From Bacteroidales bacterium UBA1680 (GTDB lineage: Bacteria > Bacteroidota > Bacteroidia > Bacteroidales > UBA932), in contig DCKG01000005.1 of NCBI GenBank assembly GCA_002320605.1, positions 96,076 to 160,075 on the forward strand: 64,000 nt of DNA. The letters run 5' to 3'. Below are positions 55,201 through 62,139 of the stretch, piece by piece (position 1 is the stretch's first letter; each line of letters begins with the position of its first letter). A program made the translations under genes and the position numbers. Under the pieces are notes generated by a model. The model saw only the letters and a program-made list of their open reading frames with translations, ran no database searches and was not told where the DNA came from.

Positions 55201-55530
55201 CGTCATCCCTTTCTCCATGGCCAATCCAAGGGCATACCTGAAATCATCTTTCCACTCCGGATTCATGAACACTGTCTTCCCATCCATTGCCGATGCCTGA
55301 CTGCCAATGTTTATGTCGAAAAGCTGAACCCCGCTTATTCCAACGCTTCCCATCCAGTCCAAATCTTTCCGAATGCCATTCTTGGTGATATCACCATTCA
55401 TCCAATGCCACCAGACCATCGGACGTGCCTCCATCGGGGGATTCCTGAAACCTTGCTCAAGTGCCTGGGGAAAAGCGCTAGTGAACATGCATGATGCGAT
55501 GATGACTGAGGTCACATGGAAAATCTTCAT
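52279..55530 (-). CDS. GH106-family alpha-L-rhamnosidase, secreted
   Basis: A 1083-residue family 106 glycosidase that removes alpha-L-rhamnose from plant polysaccharides such as rhamnogalacturonans. A signal peptide (VIIASCMFTSAFPQ) precedes the family hallmark FRNPPMEARPMVWWHWMNGDIT and DWMGSVGISGVQLFDINIG. The barrel shows LNSMVTDSWEAGCQNWTD, FRSLRGYDMTPWMPALAG and RYSESHESGRAFYGDGMEAKRSADVPMGAMW. An embedded F5/8-type beta insert sits at about 190-330. The C-terminal GH2-like sugar-binding domain (LNLGDVRNIAEVCINGHNVGIGWKAPF) ends in the family-typical LLGPVTLEVLY. Full length. It is transcribed towards the SusCD operon and away from purF. Together with the GH106-like gene at 16357 it supports a rhamnose-containing diet. 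Confidence 0.93.
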   Translation of the reverse strand: MKIFHVTSVIIASCMFTSAFPQALEQGFRNPPMEARPMVWWHWMNGDITKNGIRKDLDWMGSVGISGVQLFDINIGSQASAMDGKTVFMNPEWKDDFRYALGLAMEKGMTFGIASSPGWSQSGGPWVKPEQAMKKLCWSETNVKGGALVRQKLPTPPSGAGSFQNVPEQDSFYRDISVIGIRLPVKSELPEPEVSSSGGRFSAGQLLDGNYTDGAELPFRMPGERIWILYEYPVSQTITAVDVALSEPGSSYEKTGCDELPILEYSLDGISFTKIADIPQSGVSLTSVSFKPVRARFFRLSLTSPEYSARNPRTLIWRAPALKPTGIMVAEFRLHSMPRVNRFQEKAGFAASVSAGDPTPEYSSEEVIQQNDVVDLTPLMTADGTLNWDAPEGDWRILRFGYSLTGHKNGPAAKEATGLEVDKMNAEYVRGYLSTYLGMFDEASGGMKLNSMVTDSWEAGCQNWTDSITEDFRSLRGYDMTPWMPALAGYVIGSSEDTDKFLYDFRKTIGDLIVRNYYEMITQMLSDKGMQRYSESHESGRAFYGDGMEAKRSADVPMGAMWLPPHSQEGSDIKESASVAHIYGQKYIAAESFSTSGNSWGCVPEDLKPTADMEMASGLNRFVIHSSVHQPLDDHLPGVTLGAFGQWLNRHDTWAWNAARPWMDYLSRSCFMLQQGSSMADILWFYGEGSNITSCYPDGLPDIPKGYDFDFVNADAILGAISVRNGKIVAKSGNEYSLLCIDSVFARKISLPVLHKIGDLISEGAMVVGRKPSGSPSLEDDANEYAGLVARLWGDGERFRRIGKGCLFPDMDAALEYIGMSPDASVSGMDEKDFRFVHRREGSRNWYWVLNCSGEHQEAEVSLNVRGYIPELWNAEDGSIRRASYRVEGSRTIVSLHLDPLQAIFIVFRKRTGEMSWTAPSLVLKKAFKVDAGWNVSFDGFDAPSDTVFDALSDWSQASSPAVRYYSGTATYSRKIVVDESMVGSGELWLNLGDVRNIAEVCINGHNVGIGWKAPFRFNISEYVRVGENGLVVKVTNSWANRLIGDLQPGAKKFTWTSRNLYVEESPLRQAGLLGPVTLEVLY

Positions 55531-55595
55531 TTCTGGAATTTTTCAGCAAGATAAGAACATTGATGAAATTTTGCCGCATTATCGCTTTATTTGAC

Positions 55596-55603
55596 TAAAT
55601 TTG
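55596..55603 (+). promoter_or_regulatory. Predicted -7 element of the purF promoter
   Basis: TAAATTTG at 55596-55603 fits the Bacteroidota -7 consensus. A TTTG lies 22 bases upstream (55570-55573), slightly further than the usual spacing. The leader before the ATG at 55624 would be about 15 bases, leaving no room for a riboswitch. Confidence 0.5.
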
Positions 55604-55623
55604 TGGTCTAGCAATCCGCAAAA

Positions 55624-57030
55624 ATGTTTAAGAAAGAGCTTAACGAAGAATGTGGAATATTTGGCGCATGGAATGTACCGGATGCCTCTGAGGTAACTTA
55701 TTACGGGCTTCACGCTTTGCAGCACAGGGGGCAGGAAGGCGCAGGAATCGTTTCAGTCGATGAGAACGGACACCTTACCCGAATCAAAGGCCTGGGACTT
55801 GTCACCGAAGTTTTCAATCAGAGGAATTTATCACAACTGAAAGGCTCCATGGCAATCGGCCATATTCGCTACACTACGTCCGGAGGGCAGGGCATCGAGA
55901 ACGTGCAGCCCTTCCTTTTCAGGCACAACAGCGGAGATTTCGCTCTTGCCCATAATGGGAATATAGTAAATTCAGCCCAGTTAAGGCAATATCTTGAAGA
56001 TCGCGGCAGTTTGTTTCAATCGACATCCGACAGCGAAATTCTCGCACACCTCATCAGGAAGGATCCTACTGAGAGGGAAAAGCCTAGGATAATTCCTATC
56101 CTGCAAGCTCTGAATATGATAGAAGGGGCTTTCGCCTTTGTCATAATGACGAAGAACCGGATTTATGCAATGCGAGACAAATACGGACTGAGGCCTTTGA
56201 GCATTGGCAGGCTCGGAAACGGCTACGTTGTGGCCAGCGAGACTTGCGCTTTCAGCGTGACAGGAGCCGAATTCATCAGGGACATCGAGCCAGGCGAGGT
56301 TGTTACGATTGACAACCACGGCATCAGAAGTCAGTTCTACTCGGAATACCAGCGCCATGCGATGTGCGCTATGGAATACATCTACTTCGCTCGCCCGGAC
56401 AGCGACATCGAGGGATGCAACGTGCACTCTTTCAGGAAGGAAAGCGGAAAGATTCTTTGGCGGGAGCAGCCAGCGGATGCCGACATCGTGGTCGGGGTTC
56501 CAGATTCCAGCCTCAGCGCTGCTTCTGGTTATGCTGAAGCCAGCGGACTGCCGAATGAGATGGGCCTGATAAAGAATAAATATATTGCCAGGACGTTTAT
56601 CCAGCCGTCGCAGAAACTCAGGGAAAGGGGCGTGAAGATGAAGCTTTCTCCGGTGAAGAGCATCGTGAACGGCAAGAGAATCGTCTTGGTGGACGATTCG
56701 ATAGTAAGGGGCACGACTTCGCTGAGAATCGTGCGCATGCTACGTGAGGCAGGGGCGAGGGAGGTGCACGTGAGAATCGCTAGCCCGATGATGAAGAATC
56801 CTTGCTACTACGGAATAGACATGTCCACGAAAGAAGAAATCCTCTGCTCTTCCAGAACGCTTGAAGAAGCTCGCCAAGTGATCGAGGCAGACTCGCTGGG
56901 CTACCTTTCATTCAAAGGGCTGCTGGAGGCAGGACACCGCAGTGACCTGTGCATGGCATGCTTCGACGGGAAGTACCCTACCGCTCTTTATTCGAGCTAT
57001 GAGGAATACAGGAACGAGGATAAATTCTAA
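55624..57030 (+). CDS. purF: Amidophosphoribosyltransferase (propeptide, Fe-S type)
   Basis: A 468-residue enzyme that makes phosphoribosylamine from PRPP and glutamine, the first step of purine synthesis. A nine-residue propeptide (MFKKELNEE) precedes Cys10 of CGIFGAW, the N-terminal nucleophile exposed by cleavage. The class II glutaminase domain has ALQHRGQEGAGI, GHIRYTTSGG and HNGNIVN. The phosphoribosyltransferase domain carries the PRPP loop VLVDDSIVRGTT. The C-terminal CMACFDGKYPT and the NPCYYGID cysteine correspond to ligands of the 4Fe-4S cluster in the B. subtilis type. Length fits. It is followed after 24 bases by purM. Confidence 0.97.
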   Translation: MFKKELNEECGIFGAWNVPDASEVTYYGLHALQHRGQEGAGIVSVDENGHLTRIKGLGLVTEVFNQRNLSQLKGSMAIGHIRYTTSGGQGIENVQPFLFRHNSGDFALAHNGNIVNSAQLRQYLEDRGSLFQSTSDSEILAHLIRKDPTEREKPRIIPILQALNMIEGAFAFVIMTKNRIYAMRDKYGLRPLSIGRLGNGYVVASETCAFSVTGAEFIRDIEPGEVVTIDNHGIRSQFYSEYQRHAMCAMEYIYFARPDSDIEGCNVHSFRKESGKILWREQPADADIVVGVPDSSLSAASGYAEASGLPNEMGLIKNKYIARTFIQPSQKLRERGVKMKLSPVKSIVNGKRIVLVDDSIVRGTTSLRIVRMLREAGAREVHVRIASPMMKNPCYYGIDMSTKEEILCSSRTLEEARQVIEADSLGYLSFKGLLEAGHRSDLCMACFDGKYPTALYSSYEEYRNEDKF

Positions 57031-57054
57031 ATGAATATATTATATTAATAGAAT

Positions 57055-58128
57055 ATGGCTATAGACTACGAGAAGGCAGGCGTCAGCCTCGAGGCAGGCT
57101 ACGATGTCGTCAGAAGAATCAAGAAGCACGTGGCTTCCACCGACAGGCTTGGGGTGATGGGCAGCATCGGCTCTTTCGGAGGGATGTTCGACCTTTCCAA
57201 GCTGAACATTAAAGAGCCTGTCCTGGTCAGCGGGACTGACGGGGTGGGCACGAAGCTGAAAATAGCTTTCGCCATGGACAAGCACGACACAGTCGGCATC
57301 GATGCTGTGGCCATGTGCGTGAACGACGTGCTGGCTCAGGGAGCGGAGCCGCTGGTCTTTCTTGACTACGTGGCTCAGGGCAAGACAATTCCTACCATCG
57401 TTGAAGCAATCGTGGCAGGGGTCGCCGAGGGCTGCAGGCAGTCTAATTGCGCACTGGTCGGTGGGGAGACCGCAGAGATGCCCGGGATGTACGCCGAAGG
57501 CGAATATGACATCGCCGGCTTCACGACAGGCGTGGTGGAGAAATCCAAGCTGATCGATGGCACTAAAGTCAAAGTCGGGGATGCTCTAGTTGGAATAGCC
57601 TCGACAGGCATCCACAGCAATGGCTTCAGCCTTGTCCGCAAAATATTTTCCGACAATGAGCTGGACCTGCATAAGGCATACCCTGAGCTGGACGGCTCGG
57701 TTTCATTGGACGGAGACCCTTCCAAGCCTAGGGTTTCCGGACAGCCGCTCGGTCTTGTCGCTCTTACTCCTACTCGAATCTACGTTAAGCAGGTTTTGGA
57801 CGTGATACGCAATTGCGACGTGCATGGGGTTGCTCACATTACAGGAGGCGGCTTCGATGAGAACATTCCTCGCATCCTTCGCGAGGGACAAGGCATCGAG
57901 GTGGAAGAAGGCTCGTGGGAGATTCTGCCGATATTCAAGTTCCTTGAGAAATACGGGAAGATAGACCACCGAGAGATGTTCAACATATTCAACATGGGCA
58001 TCGGAATGGTTATAGCCCTCGATGAGAGCGAGGCCGAGAAGGCCATCGGCATCCTCGCCTCCCATGGCGACCATGCCTCCGTCATCGGTCATGTCACCGC
58101 TCAGAGCGGAGTGGTCATCAAAAGCTGA
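57055..58128 (+). CDS. purM: Phosphoribosylformylglycinamidine cyclo-ligase (AIR synthase)
   Basis: A 357-residue ATP-dependent enzyme of purine synthesis that closes the imidazole ring of FGAM to give AIR. The N-terminal ATP-binding half has DYEKAGVSLEAGYDVVRRIKKH, GTDGVGTKLKIAFAMDKHDTVGIDAVAMCVNDVLAQGAEPL and the Gly-rich GGETAEMPGMY. The second half has GIASTGIHSNGFSLVR and ITGGGFDENIPRI with MGIGMV near the end. Complete and of normal length. It is co-directional with purF. The DUF1080 lipoprotein begins 38 bases downstream. Confidence 0.97.
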   Translation: MAIDYEKAGVSLEAGYDVVRRIKKHVASTDRLGVMGSIGSFGGMFDLSKLNIKEPVLVSGTDGVGTKLKIAFAMDKHDTVGIDAVAMCVNDVLAQGAEPLVFLDYVAQGKTIPTIVEAIVAGVAEGCRQSNCALVGGETAEMPGMYAEGEYDIAGFTTGVVEKSKLIDGTKVKVGDALVGIASTGIHSNGFSLVRKIFSDNELDLHKAYPELDGSVSLDGDPSKPRVSGQPLGLVALTPTRIYVKQVLDVIRNCDVHGVAHITGGGFDENIPRILREGQGIEVEEGSWEILPIFKFLEKYGKIDHREMFNIFNMGIGMVIALDESEAEKAIGILASHGDHASVIGHVTAQSGVVIKS

Positions 58129-58165
58129 ATGGTCATCCATATATTAATATAACATATTCAGTATT

Positions 58166-58798
58166 ATGAAATCACGCATTTTACCCATCATTGCCGCCGC
58201 TCTCGCTCTAACAGCATGCGGCAGCCAGAAGCAGACTCAGCTTTTCAATGGCAAAGACTTCGAAGGCTGGGTTCCCGTAGTGGATCAGAAAGACACGACC
58301 GGCACCAATCCATTCTCCGTAAAGGATGGCTGCATAGCGATTGCTGGCCAGCCATACGGGTATCTTCGCACCGAAAAGGTTTATGGTGACTATAAGGCTC
58401 ACCTGGAGTTTCGCTGGACAGACGAGAACGGCTCAAACTCCGGTTTCTTCCAGAGAGTCCAGAATGACGACACAGTCTGGCCTCACGGCATAGAGTGCCA
58501 GCTCTGCCATGGCAGCCTTGGAGAATTCGTCGCTCTCAGCGGAGCCAAGATCGAAGGCGTCACGCCGGAAGAAAGCGGATTCGGCTTCAAGCATCGTCCA
58601 GAGAACATAGCTGATCCTGAAAACCCTATCGGTGAATGGAATTCAATCGATGTAGAAGTAAAAGGCGGCCACGTAAAATATTCGGTGAACGGGAAACTGA
58701 TCAACGAGTGCGACACCGACCTCACTTCAGGCTACATCGCCGTCCAGTCCGAAGGCGGTCCGCTAGAAGTCCGCAACATCTGGATCGAAGAGAAATAA
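58166..58798 (+). CDS. DUF1080 (3-keto-disaccharide hydrolase family) lipoprotein
   Basis: A 210-residue lipoprotein with signal MKSRILPIIAAALALTAC (Cys18). The rest is one DUF1080 domain: LFNGKDFEGWVPV at the start, CIAIAGQPYGYLRTEKVYGDYKAHLEFRW, and NSGFFQRVQNDDTVWPHGIECQL. EWNSIDVEVKGGHVKYSVNGKLINECD and YIAVQSEGGPLEVRNIWIEE follow. The fold is a concanavalin-like beta-jelly roll. Pfam now names this family after 3-keto-disaccharide hydrolysis, but many members are uncharacterised and some may be sugar-binding proteins. It sits between purM and the radical SAM/lipoprotein pair without an obvious metabolic link to purines. Confidence 0.88.
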   Translation: MKSRILPIIAAALALTACGSQKQTQLFNGKDFEGWVPVVDQKDTTGTNPFSVKDGCIAIAGQPYGYLRTEKVYGDYKAHLEFRWTDENGSNSGFFQRVQNDDTVWPHGIECQLCHGSLGEFVALSGAKIEGVTPEESGFGFKHRPENIADPENPIGEWNSIDVEVKGGHVKYSVNGKLINECDTDLTSGYIAVQSEGGPLEVRNIWIEEK

Positions 58799-58877
58799 TT
58801 AATCTTTATTTGCCAAGCATCATGCAAGTATTCGGGATAGCCGGATTTATATATTCGGTCATTAATTTGAAAGCATT

Positions 58878-59333
58878 ATGAAAAAGTTAATCTACCTCAT
58901 GTCCAGTGGCATCATGGCCGCCCTTGGCTTCTCAGGGTGCGATGATGGGATAAACAACGGAGGAGGGCTGCTCGAATATGGAACTCCACACTGCGATTTC
59001 AAGAACGACATAACAGTGACCGACGAGAACGGAAAGCCTCTGAAAGGAATCAGAGTCACCACTGTTAAATCGAATGACTACGTTGATGAGGGGCTAATCC
59101 GAGACACTCTTTACACCGATGAAAACGGGAAGGTCAGCAAAGAATATAGTCTTATCTCCCCGCCTAAGAAATACAAGCTGGCTTTCGATGACGTTGATGG
59201 AGAAGAAAATGGAGGGACTTTCGAGAGTGCCACCGAAACATTCGAGGTCAAGAAAATCAAGAAGGGCGACGGAAACTGGTACGAGGGCGTTTACGAAGCT
59301 TCCGGCAAGAAATCACTGAAAAAAAACAAGTAG
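58878..59333 (+). CDS. Small lipoprotein partner of the rSAM/lipoprotein system
   Basis: A 151-residue lipoprotein: signal MKKLIYLMSSGIMAALGFSGC with lipid Cys21, a Gly/Asn linker, then the segment LEYGTPHCDF (residues 32-41). A carboxypeptidase-regulatory-like or Ig-like beta domain follows (ITVTDENGKPLKGIRVTTVK, DTLYTDENGKVSKEYSL), with an acidic stretch DDVDGEENGGTFESATETFEV and a basic end KKSLKKNK. The YGTP segment and the small beta domain match what I recall of the putative lipoprotein of the rSAM/lipoprotein system (TIGR04134). Besides the lipidated residue the only cysteine is Cys39. It probably is the substrate of the radical SAM enzyme whose GTG start follows two bases after its stop. 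The modification is unknown. Confidence 0.8.
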   Translation: MKKLIYLMSSGIMAALGFSGCDDGINNGGGLLEYGTPHCDFKNDITVTDENGKPLKGIRVTTVKSNDYVDEGLIRDTLYTDENGKVSKEYSLISPPKKYKLAFDDVDGEENGGTFESATETFEVKKIKKGDGNWYEGVYEASGKKSLKKNK

Positions 59334-59335
59334 AA

Positions 59336-60406
59336 GTGGCTGAGCTTTCTTTACGCAGGAGAATTGCGCTCGACATCGCCAAATCGATGCGTAAGCCTAT
59401 AGTCGAGTCTCATCCCCTTAGGCAATTGTTCTGGGAAAGCACTTTGAGATGCAACTTGCACTGCCTGCATTGCGGGAGTGACTGCAAACACGTCTCTTCG
59501 GCGCCGGATATGCCCAGGGAGGATTTTTTCAAAGTGCTGGACTCGATAGCGGCTAAGACCGACCCTCACAAGGTATTCGTCATAGTCTCGGGCGGAGAGC
59601 CTTCCATGAGGCCGGACTTGGAAGAATGTGGCAAAGGAATATATCTCCGTGGCTTTCCGTGGGGCATGGTGACGAACGGGTTTGCAATGACTCCTGGACG
59701 CTTCGATCGCCTGCTGCATTCAGGAATACACACTATGACCGTAAGCTTGGATGGGCTAAAAGAAGACCATGACTGGCTGCGTGATACTCCCGGCAGTTTC
59801 GAGAGAGCCATCGCGCTTCTGAAATTGCTCTCTGGGTCCAGGCTCATCTACGATGTCGTAACCTGCGTCAACCGGCGCAATTTCTCGCAGCTTCCTCAGA
59901 TAAAGGAACTTCTCATCAGTCTCGGAGTGCCAGCCTGGAGGATATTCTCCATATTCCCGGAAGGCCGAGCTGCCCAGCATCCGGAACTGCGGCTTCCGCC
60001 TGAGATGTTTCGCGGCATGATGGACTTCATCCGGAACACCCGCAAAGAAGGTCGGATCAAGGCGAGCTACGGCTGCGAGGGCTTCCTCGGGCATTACGAG
60101 GGCGAGGTCCGGGATCAATTTTTCTCCTGCAACGCTGGCGTGACTGTGGGCTCCGTGCTGATTGACGGCTCCATTTCTGCCTGCACCAGCATCCGGGCGA
60201 ATTATCATCAGGGAAACATCTACAAGGACGATTTCATGGATGTGTGGGAGAATCGCTTCCAGCCTTACAGGGATAGGTCATGGATGAAAAAGGATGAGTG
60301 CGCAGGATGCAAGTACTGGAAGTGGTGCGAGGGCAACGGCATGCACTTACGCGATGACGCAGGCCGCCTACTATTCTGCCACATGAAACAAATCGAAGCC
60401 AGATAA
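59336..60406 (+). CDS. Radical SAM/SPASM enzyme of the rSAM/lipoprotein system
   Basis: A 356-residue radical SAM enzyme. The start is a GTG two bases after the lipoprotein stop; the next Met (residue 18) would cut into the conserved N-terminus. The 4Fe-4S/SAM motif is CNLHCLHC (Cys39, Cys43, Cys46), followed by the SAM-contact FVIVSGGEPSMRPDL and TMTVSLDGLKEDHDWLR. The C-terminal SPASM domain holds further cysteines for auxiliary clusters (FSCNAGVTVGSVLIDGSISAC, then ECAGCKYWKWCEGN and a final LLFCHM). SPASM enzymes mostly modify peptides, and the fused gene order with a small lipoprotein matches TIGR04133. I infer that it modifies the lipoprotein in the cytoplasm before export. The exact residue and chemistry are not known to me. 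Confidence 0.9.
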   Translation: MAELSLRRRIALDIAKSMRKPIVESHPLRQLFWESTLRCNLHCLHCGSDCKHVSSAPDMPREDFFKVLDSIAAKTDPHKVFVIVSGGEPSMRPDLEECGKGIYLRGFPWGMVTNGFAMTPGRFDRLLHSGIHTMTVSLDGLKEDHDWLRDTPGSFERAIALLKLLSGSRLIYDVVTCVNRRNFSQLPQIKELLISLGVPAWRIFSIFPEGRAAQHPELRLPPEMFRGMMDFIRNTRKEGRIKASYGCEGFLGHYEGEVRDQFFSCNAGVTVGSVLIDGSISACTSIRANYHQGNIYKDDFMDVWENRFQPYRDRSWMKKDECAGCKYWKWCEGNGMHLRDDAGRLLFCHMKQIEAR

Positions 60407-60466
60407 CCCCGTCTCCGCCACGCAAATCCTGAAAAAGATATTTTAGGGCTTGCGCTGATTTTTGAG

Positions 60467-60474
60467 TATATTTG
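60467..60474 (+). promoter_or_regulatory. Candidate -7 element upstream of purH
   Basis: TATATTTG at 60467-60474 is a full match to the Bacteroidota -7 consensus. The best upstream T-run is 22 bases away, and a TTG is only 14 away, so the -33 part is weak. It would give purH-purD their own transcript with a leader of about 55 bases. Confidence 0.45.
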
Positions 60475-60533
60475 AAATTCCATCTGCGACGGACGAGGTG
60501 GCATATTAAGATAATATATTCATTCATAATATA

Positions 60534-62135
60534 ATGCGAGCTTTAATAAGTGTCAGTGACAAGACGGGCGTAGTGGATTTCGCCCGCGAACTCTCGGCCT
60601 TGGGCTGGGAAATCATATCCACGAGCGGGACTATGAAAATGTTGAAAGATGCCGGAATTCCGGTGACCAGCGTCAGCGAAGTGACAGGCTTCCCGGAAAT
60701 ATGCGACGGGCGCGTGAAGACCCTGCATCCTAAAATCCATGGGGCGCTGCTTGCCCGCAGGGACATTCCGGACCACATGAGGCAGCTCGCCGAAAACGGC
60801 ATTGAGACGATCGACCTCGTCTGTGTGAACCTCTATCCGTTCCGCGAAACAATCGCAAAACCAGACGTCACGATGGAAGATGCCATAGAACATATCGACA
60901 TCGGCGGTCCTTCCATGGTGCGCAGCGCAGCCAAGAACTGGGAGTCAGTGACGATAGTCGTGAACCCTGAAGACTACAAGACGGTTCTGGACGAGATCAA
61001 AGCCACCGGAAACACTACACGGCAGACTCGCCTTAAACTTTCCGCTAAAGCATATACCCATACAGCTGAATATGATATGGCAATTGCCGCCTACATGCGC
61101 AAGCAGGCAGGGCTGGATGAGAGACTGTTCCTGGAATTCAAGGAGAAGCAGCCTCTGCGCTACGGAGAGAATCCTCACCAGAGCGCGAAATTCTATGCCT
61201 CGATGGAGCCGATGCCATTCTCTCTAGCAACAGCCACCCAGCTGAGCGGGAAAGAATTGAGCTACAATAATATTCAGGATGCGAATGCTGCCCTCAACAT
61301 CGTGTGCGAATTCGATGAGCCATTCGCCGTGGGCCTCAAGCACATGAACCCTTGTGGGGCTGCGGTAGGGAAGGATATTCTCGATGCCTGGAAAAAGACT
61401 TTCGAGGGTGACAAGGTTTCCATCTATGGCGGCATAGTGGCATTCAACCGCAAAGTCACCTTGGAACTTGCAAAAGAACTCTGGCACATATTTCTGGAAA
61501 TCATCATGGCTCCTTCGTTCACCCCGGAAGCAGTCGAGTTCTTCAAAGAGCACAAGAAGAACACCCGTGTCATAGTCTTGGACATGGACAAGAGCAAGAT
61601 GCCGAAGACAATGAAGCAGTTCACTTACGTCAACGGAGGCTGCCTGTATCAGGATCAAGACCTTGAGATAAAGCCGCTTACTCCAGACATGGCAGTGACC
61701 GACCTCAAGCCTGCCGCTGGTCAGATAGACGACCTCACGTTCGCCTGGAAGATGGTCAAGCACGTGAAATCCAATGCAATAGTCGTGGTCAAGAATCAGA
61801 TGCTCTACGGCGTAGGCGCAGGACAGATGAACCGAGTAGGTTCTGCGGAAATAGCTCTCAAAGAGGCAGCGGTCACCCTGAAGGCAGAGGCTGCCGAGGC
61901 TGCTGGAAAGGAGCTAACTGCCGAAGAAGCTGATGCCGCTGTCAGGAATTCCGGTCTCGTGATGGGTTCAGATGCATTCTTCCCATTCGACGACTGCGTG
62001 AAAGTTGCCAATGAATATGGCGTAAAGGCAATCGTCCAGCCTGGCGGCTCAATCCGCGATGAAGACTCCATCAAGGCTGCCAACGAAGACGGCATTGCGA
62101 TGCTATTCACTGGAGAAAGGCACTTTAAACATTAA
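60534..62135 (+). CDS. purH: Bifunctional AICAR formyltransferase/IMP cyclohydrolase
   Basis: A 533-residue enzyme performing the last two steps of IMP synthesis. The N-terminal IMP cyclohydrolase (MGS-like fold) shows ALISVSDKTGVVDFARELSALGWEIISTSGT, GRVKTLHPKIHGALLARRD, VNLYPF and IDIGGPSMVRSAAKN. The larger transformylase half has LRYGENPHQSA, the catalytic Lys-His stretch GLKHMNPCGAAVG, IVVVKNQMLYGVGAGQMNRV, SDAFFPFDD and the ending IVQPGGSIRDEDSIKAANEDGIAMLFTGERHFKH. Complete, with a small alanine-rich insertion (about 445-465, KAEAAEAAGKELTAEEADAA). purD follows after four bases. Confidence 0.97.
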   Translation: MRALISVSDKTGVVDFARELSALGWEIISTSGTMKMLKDAGIPVTSVSEVTGFPEICDGRVKTLHPKIHGALLARRDIPDHMRQLAENGIETIDLVCVNLYPFRETIAKPDVTMEDAIEHIDIGGPSMVRSAAKNWESVTIVVNPEDYKTVLDEIKATGNTTRQTRLKLSAKAYTHTAEYDMAIAAYMRKQAGLDERLFLEFKEKQPLRYGENPHQSAKFYASMEPMPFSLATATQLSGKELSYNNIQDANAALNIVCEFDEPFAVGLKHMNPCGAAVGKDILDAWKKTFEGDKVSIYGGIVAFNRKVTLELAKELWHIFLEIIMAPSFTPEAVEFFKEHKKNTRVIVLDMDKSKMPKTMKQFTYVNGGCLYQDQDLEIKPLTPDMAVTDLKPAAGQIDDLTFAWKMVKHVKSNAIVVVKNQMLYGVGAGQMNRVGSAEIALKEAAVTLKAEAAEAAGKELTAEEADAAVRNSGLVMGSDAFFPFDDCVKVANEYGVKAIVQPGGSIRDEDSIKAANEDGIAMLFTGERHFKH

Positions 62136-62139
62136 TAAT

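Noticed and set aside
55531..55623. A purine riboswitch before purF
   Set aside because: The predicted leader is about 15 bases and no conserved aptamer core was seen.
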